Shown: positions 59,525 through 63,866 of the stretch, piece by piece
Layout: every line of letters begins with the position of its first letter
Position numbering within the stretch: position 1 is the stretch's first letter
DNA from: an uncultured bacterium
GTDB lineage: Bacteria; Actinomycetota; Coriobacteriia; Coriobacteriales; Coriobacteriaceae
DNA: 63,866 nt
Direction: 5' to 3'
Assembly: GCA_905214425.1 (NCBI GenBank)
Contig: CAJMLY010000010.1
Span: 1 to 63,866, forward strand
Made by a program: the position numbers and the translations under genes
The notes under the pieces: generated by a model
Databases searched by the model: none
Told to the model about the DNA's origin: nothing
The model's input: the letters and a program-made list of their open reading frames with translations, nothing else

Positions 59525-62500
59525 CTAGCGGCGTCTACGGTACAGGACCGCGCCGCCCGCTGCGGTCAGCGCGCCGATGCCGGCCATGGCCGCGAGCGCC
59601 TCGACCGGCAGGCTGCGGTCGCCGGTGTCGGGCATGCCGCCCTTGGAGCCGTCGCCGCTAGAGCCGCTGCCGGAGCCGTTATCTGAACCGCCGTCTGAGC
59701 CGCCGCCCGGCGTGCCGGGGTTCTCGGGGGTGCCGGGGGTCCCGGGATTCTCGGCGTAGCTGTTGGTGAAGACCGGCGGCACGTTGGCGTCGCCCTCGTA
59801 GGAGACCCTCGCCGACAGATAGCCCGTCTTGGTGCCGTCGGCCGCCTCGTCGCTCACCGTGACGACGATCTTGCGCACCGCCTTGTCGTAGGTCACGTGC
59901 GCCTGGCCGTCGTCGACCTCGCTCACCGTGAAGGTGTAGGTGCCAGCCTGCTTGAAGGTCAGCGCATCGAACGTGACGCTGCCGTCCGCGGCGTTCTTGG
60001 CGGTCGACATGACCTTGCCGTCCCGGCTCTTGAGCTCAAAGCTAAACTGGCCCGCCTTGAGCTCGGCGCCCTTGAGCACCTTGGCGGCGCCCAGCTTGAG
60101 GGTGACGGGCGCGGCCTCGTAGCCGTTGGTGAACGTCACCGAGTCGCCTCCCGTGGGATTGCCCTCGGCATCCGCCAGCTCGTGCTTGACGGCGAGCGTG
60201 CCGTTACCGGCGTCGACAACCGTCGTGCGCACGCGGTACGTCGTCTTGTCGTACGTCACGCCGCCCGCCGTGCCGGCGACCTCGCGCAGCTCATAGCCGT
60301 GCGTGCCGGGCGCGGTGTAGGTGACGGGGCTGAGCGCGACCGTGCCGTCGGCGGCGTTCTTGCCCGTTGCCGCGACGCTCTCGCTGCCGTCGGCGGCGAT
60401 CTCGACCAGCTGGAACTCGAACTCGCCCTCGGCCAGGTCGCGGCCCTTAAGCTTCTTGCTCACCGTGATCTGGTCGGTGACGGAGCTCGGCGTCGGGTTC
60501 ACGCCGTAGGTGTTGGTGAACTCGAACGCGCCCTTACCCTCGGGCGTGCCCTCTGCGGGCAGGACTTTCGCGACAAGCGTGCCCGCGTTGGTGTCCTCGA
60601 CGACGCTGACCGTGAAGGTCTTGGTCGCCGTCGCGTCGTTGACCACGCCGCCGACCGAACCGGACTCGCTCACCCGGTAGGCGAACGTCTTGGTGCGCAG
60701 GCCGTCGCCGTCGATCTCGGCGTCGTCGAGGTCGCTCGGCTGCCTGAACGTGACGTGGCCCAGCTCGACGTTGCCGGCGGCGTCGTTGGTCGCCTCGGTC
60801 ACCGTCTTGCCGGAGGCGTCGACCGGCGCGGGCGCGCCGTCCAGCGGCGCGATCTTAAAGGTGTACTTGCCCGCGATGTCGGCCTGCGCCAGGCCGAGCC
60901 CGGCCTGGCCGAGCGCCAGCGTCTTGGTGCCCGCGAGGTCGACTGTCGCCTCGTTGGTGCCGTAGCCGTTCACGAACGACAGCGTGCCGCCGGAGCCCTC
61001 GGGGTAGACCACGCTAACGTCCAGCCCGCCCTTGCCGTCATCTGCCACCTTGACCGTGATGCCGAAGCTCGAGGCGGCCGCCGTCACGCCCGCGGGCAGC
61101 CGGTCCGTGCCGTCCTCGGATACGGTATAGGGAATGGCCCAGGAGCCGTCGGCGGCCCTGGTGGCGATGCCGTCCGCCACCATCTGCTCGAGAGCGTCGG
61201 TGGTGTAGGCGATGGGTGAGAACGCGAGCCCCGCGGCCTCGCCGTCGCCGGAGGCCCGGTTGGTCGCGGTCGCGACCACGTTGTCCCGGGCATCGCGGAC
61301 GGAGAACGAGAACTCGCCCGCCGCCGCGGCGCGGCCCGTCAGCGTCTTGGTGGCATTAATTGCCACGTTGCCCTCGCCGCCGAGCGTTCCGGTGGCCTCG
61401 TAGGAGTTCTCGAACGCGACCGTCACGGGCGCGGGCGCCGCCGTGGCGTCATCTGCCGTGGAGACCTCGCTGCGGGCGACCTCGACACCGTCCTTGGCAA
61501 CCGTGGTCGTGACCGTGAGCTTGCCCGTCGCGGCGTCGTAGCCGGGCGCGATGGTCACCGTGCGCGGCGCGGTGTCGTTGGTGTAGCCCTTGCCGCCGAG
61601 CTTGGTCTCGGTAACGGTGAAGCTGTAGGTCTTGCCCGCGTCGGCATCGGTGAACTTCACGTCGCTACCCGCAGCACCGCCGACGAGGTCGACCAGGTCG
61701 GCCTCTCCGTCATCGACAGCGGCCACGGCGTAGGCGTCCCCGTCGGTCTTGAGGCCGAGCTTGGCGGCCGTCTCGGCGTCCGCGGTCACGGTGAAGGCGA
61801 ACTGCCCCGCCTCCATGGCGCGGCCGGAGAGCGTCTTGGACAGGCGCACGCCCGCGCGGGCCGAGTAGTCGAGCTCGGTCGTGTAGGTGTTGACGAAGTC
61901 GCCGCCGCTCGCCTGCGCGATCGCGGGCGTCGCGGCCGTGAGGTTGCCGGATCCGTCGTCGGTCACGGTCACCGTCATCGTGGCGGCGTGGCCGTCGTAG
62001 TCCACACCGGCGATGGCAGAGCCGTCATCGGGCCTGACCTCGCACACCTCGTAGGTGAAGGTCTTGGCGCGCACGCGCTTGCCGCCGACCTCGGCGAACC
62101 CGGCGTCCTTGATGTCATCGAGCGTGTAGCGGATGGAGCCGAAGTCGAAGGCGACCCTATCGCCCGCCTTGGTGCCGGCGGCGGCCGTCACGCTGACGGT
62201 CTTGGAGCCGTCGGCAGAGCCCTCGGGCATGGGGGCGCCGCCCTCGCCCGCAAGCGCGAACTGGAAGCTGTCGCCCTCGGCCCAGTCGCGGCCCTCGAGC
62301 GTCTTGGTAAAGAGCCCCGCGGTGGAGACGTCTCTGCCCTCGGTGGCCGTTCCGTACGTGTTGGTGAACGCGACGGTCGCGCCGTCCTCGGTCACGGCGC
62401 CTTCGGCCTTGGAGCCGTCGGCCCCGTTGACCGTGGTCGTGTAGCCCTCGGCGGCGTCCTCGGTCACGGTGTAGCGCGCGCCCACGGGCAGGCCGGCGAC

Positions 62501-63866
62501 GGTCTTCTCCCCGCCGTCCCTGAGCGTGAAGGTCGCCTTGCCGTCCGTGAACGTCACGGCGTGCTCGCCCTTGCCGAAGGTGCCGGAGACGGGCTCGCCG
62601 TCCCCGTCGGCCAGCGCGACCGTGAAGCCGAACTCGCGCTGGCTGTCGCCGCCGACGACCGTCTTCTTGACGGTGAGGCTGCCCTCGCGGGACACGCTGT
62701 TGTGGGTCGTGTTGGTCTGCGACTCGTTCTCGCCCACCTTGACCGTGGCGGTGTTGGAGATGTCGTCGACCGCGGCGGCTTCGGCGGAGACCTTCACGTC
62801 GAAGCTGAGCGTGCCCGTGGCGCCCGCAGCCTGCTCGCCGAGCGACCAGGTAAGGGTGCGCGTCGCGGCATCGTAGGCGGCGCCGTCGGCAGAGCCCTCG
62901 ACGTAGTCAACGCCCTTGGGCAGGGCATCGGTCACCGTCACGTCGGCCGCCCGCGCGGCGCCCCTGTCGTCGACGCTGTTATTGGCCCAGCCGATGGTAT
63001 AGGTGAGGGTATCGCCCACGCCCACCGGCTTGCCGTCCACATCGACCCTGGCGCCCGAGGCGTCCGCCTTGGTGACGGCCTTTGTGTTGTCGTGCGGCGT
63101 GAAGGTGTTGGTGAAGGTCTTCTTGCCCCGCTCGTTGGAGATCTCGGCCTTAAGACCGGCACCGGTCTGAGTCACCGTGATGTCGAAGGTGTAGGCATGC
63201 GCATCGTCCTCAATCAGGACATCGCCGCTTGCCTTCTCGGTCACGGTCGCGTGGTAGGTACCCGGATTGGTGAAGCTGAGCTCGCCAAAGGAAACCTTGC
63301 CGTCCTTGTCATTCTTCGCCTCGACTGGGTAGCCCTCGAGCACATTGCCCGCGCCGTCGGCGAGGGAGAGCTCAAAGGCGAACTCCCCCTCCTGGAGGCC
63401 GGGCTTGCGGCCGCCCGCGAGCACCTTGGTGAGCTCGGGGACGGACGCCGTGGCGGGAGCGGGGTCGAAGGTGTTGGTGAAGGCGGCGGAGGAGACCTGG
63501 TCGGCCGAGATGGAGCCATCGGCCTTGGATCCCTCGACCCCGTTCACCGCGGTCTTGTAGCCGCCGGCGGCACATTCGGTCACCGTGTAGGCGGTTCCCG
63601 CGGGCAGCCCCGTGATCCTCGCCGTCTGGCCATCTTTGAGCTTGAGGGTCGCCTTGCCGTCCTCGAACGTCGCGTCACCGTAGGCGCCGGATACATCGCG
63701 GCCCGTGGCATCGGTGGCCTCAACCACAAACTTAAATATCTTGTCCGCGTCGACCGCCAGGCCCTCGCGCGCCACGACGGTCTTGGAGACGTCGAGCTCG
63801 CCCGTCTTCACGGTGTTGGTCACGGTGAAGCCGCGCCCGGCGTCGCCGGTGACCTTCGAGCTGTAG
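59525..63866 (-). CDS. Giant isopeptide/Cna-B type pilin or adhesin, 5' end outside window
   Basis: At least 1446 residues are visible; the frame remains open to the right edge, so the N-terminus and signal peptide are missing. About ten repeated beta-sandwich modules of 100-150 residues can be counted, most opening with a (L/V)xK-(T/V)L motif such as LSKTLSGRAMEAGQFAF and ending with (V/F)TN-(T/G)Y. They resemble Spy0128/FctA and Cna-B/DUF5979 pilin domains; one (about 63120-62720) is a DUF11-like module (TLTYTIGWANNS). C-terminal Gly/Ser/Asp spacer, sorting signal MPDTG, hydrophobic helix and YRRRR tail. Lys and Asn/Glu pairs in such modules form intramolecular isopeptide bonds. No sortase gene is in the window. 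Confidence 0.88.
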   Translation of the reverse strand, partial: YSSKVTGDAGRGFTVTNTVKTGELDVSKTVVAREGLAVDADKIFKFVVEATDATGRDVSGAYGDATFEDGKATLKLKDGQTARITGLPAGTAYTVTECAAGGYKTAVNGVEGSKADGSISADQVSSAAFTNTFDPAPATASVPELTKVLAGGRKPGLQEGEFAFELSLADGAGNVLEGYPVEAKNDKDGKVSFGELSFTNPGTYHATVTEKASGDVLIEDDAHAYTFDITVTQTGAGLKAEISNERGKKTFTNTFTPHDNTKAVTKADASGARVDVDGKPVGVGDTLTYTIGWANNSVDDRGAARAADVTVTDALPKGVDYVEGSADGAAYDAATRTLTWSLGEQAAGATGTLSFDVKVSAEAAAVDDISNTATVKVGENESQTNTTHNSVSREGSLTVKKTVVGGDSQREFGFTVALADGDGEPVSGTFGKGEHAVTFTDGKATFTLRDGGEKTVAGLPVGARYTVTEDAAEGYTTTVNGADGSKAEGAVTEDGATVAFTNTYGTATEGRDVSTAGLFTKTLEGRDWAEGDSFQFALAGEGGAPMPEGSADGSKTVSVTAAAGTKAGDRVAFDFGSIRYTLDDIKDAGFAEVGGKRVRAKTFTYEVCEVRPDDGSAIAGVDYDGHAATMTVTVTDDGSGNLTAATPAIAQASGGDFVNTYTTELDYSARAGVRLSKTLSGRAMEAGQFAFTVTADAETAAKLGLKTDGDAYAVAAVDDGEADLVDLVGGAAGSDVKFTDADAGKTYSFTVTETKLGGKGYTNDTAPRTVTIAPGYDAATGKLTVTTTVAKDGVEVARSEVSTADDATAAPAPVTVAFENSYEATGTLGGEGNVAINATKTLTGRAAAAGEFSFSVRDARDNVVATATNRASGDGEAAGLAFSPIAYTTDALEQMVADGIATRAADGSWAIPYTVSEDGTDRLPAGVTAAASSFGITVKVADDGKGGLDVSVVYPEGSGGTLSFVNGYGTNEATVDLAGTKTLALGQAGLGLAQADIAGKYTFKIAPLDGAPAPVDASGKTVTEATNDAAGNVELGHVTFRQPSDLDDAEIDGDGLRTKTFAYRVSESGSVGGVVNDATATKTFTVSVVEDTNAGTLVAKVLPAEGTPEGKGAFEFTNTYGVNPTPSSVTDQITVSKKLKGRDLAEGEFEFQLVEIAADGSESVAATGKNAADGTVALSPVTYTAPGTHGYELREVAGTAGGVTYDKTTYRVRTTVVDAGNGTLAVKHELADAEGNPTGGDSVTFTNGYEAAPVTLKLGAAKVLKGAELKAGQFSFELKSRDGKVMSTAKNAADGSVTFDALTFKQAGTYTFTVSEVDDGQAHVTYDKAVRKIVVTVSDEAADGTKTGYLSARVSYEGDANVPPVFTNSYAENPGTPGTPENPGTPGGGSDGGSDNGSGSGSSGDGSKGGMPDTGDRSLPVEALAAMAGIGALTAAGGAVLYRRRR

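Noticed and set aside
63821..63823. Internal GTG as start of the giant pilin
   Set aside because: The frame continues to the window edge with in-family sequence (GRGFTVTNTVKTGEL), so the gene is simply cut by the window.
1..63866. tRNA genes, rRNA genes, insertion sequences with transposase, phage genes
   Set aside because: I looked for conserved tRNA T-arms, rRNA segments and transposase/integrase motifs and saw none that could be supported; a tRNAscan run would be the decisive test for the tRNA part.

Overview
The window looks like a high-GC Gram-positive gut actinobacterium of the Coriobacteriia, most likely Collinsella or a close relative. This is inferred from the GC-rich coding style, wall-anchored proteins with LANTG/MPDTG sorting signals, phospho-alpha-glucoside PTS operons, an LtaS-type polymerase and a short (about 105 nt) SRP RNA. 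No database was consulted.

Layout. 1-5 kb: the start of prfA (minus strand), then a minus-strand amino-acid ABC uptake operon (binding lipoprotein, permease, ATPase) ending in an M20 peptidase. 5-8.4 kb: aldose-1-epimerase-like protein, an unknown membrane-anchored protein, an MFS exporter. 8.6-16.7 kb: two convergent, paralogous phospho-alpha-glucoside modules, each with a GH4 hydrolase, a PTS EIICB and an RpiR regulator. 16.7-20 kb: low-molecular-weight phosphatase, AAA/DUF4143 ATPase, and a pyridoxal-kinase-like gene coupled to a small Cys-rich protein. 20.5-24.7 kb: MarR plus a heterodimeric ABC exporter. 24.9-29.4 kb: LysR with SDR, OFA-type MFS and Gfo/Idh oxidoreductase. 29.8-36.7 kb: Tex, TalC-like aldolase, HAD phosphatase, RlmKL. 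36.8-41.5 kb: Kup, a tiny membrane protein, a sensor-truncated KdpD and KdpE. 41.7-45 kb: nitroreductase and LtaS-like enzyme. 45-50.6 kb: a 1362-aa wall-anchored VCBS/FN3 protein framed by unusual repeat structures. 50.6-55 kb: flavodoxin and a second heterodimeric ABC exporter. 55.2-58.9 kb: three tandem coiled-coil wall proteins. 59.3-63.9 kb: SRP RNA (ffs) and a giant isopeptide-type pilin/adhesin cut by the window end.

The most unusual content is non-coding. (i) Two inverted copies of a roughly 130-nt structured element with 30-bp stems, compensatory changes and invariant internal strands (45047-45177; 50426-50554) bracket the large surface gene. (ii) Between each copy and the gene lies an array of 15-bp half-sites that alternate in orientation at about 31-bp steps (12 half-sites left, 15 right). 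(iii) A second structured element occurs three times (4870-5080, 20250-20397, 59161-59319), with a changing stem sequence but a constant fold. (iv) Seven REP-like palindromes built on ACAAAGGGAC-n-GTCCCTTTGT sit in intergenic gaps. (v) Several further long inverted repeats occur singly. None of these is explained by the protein-coding genes.
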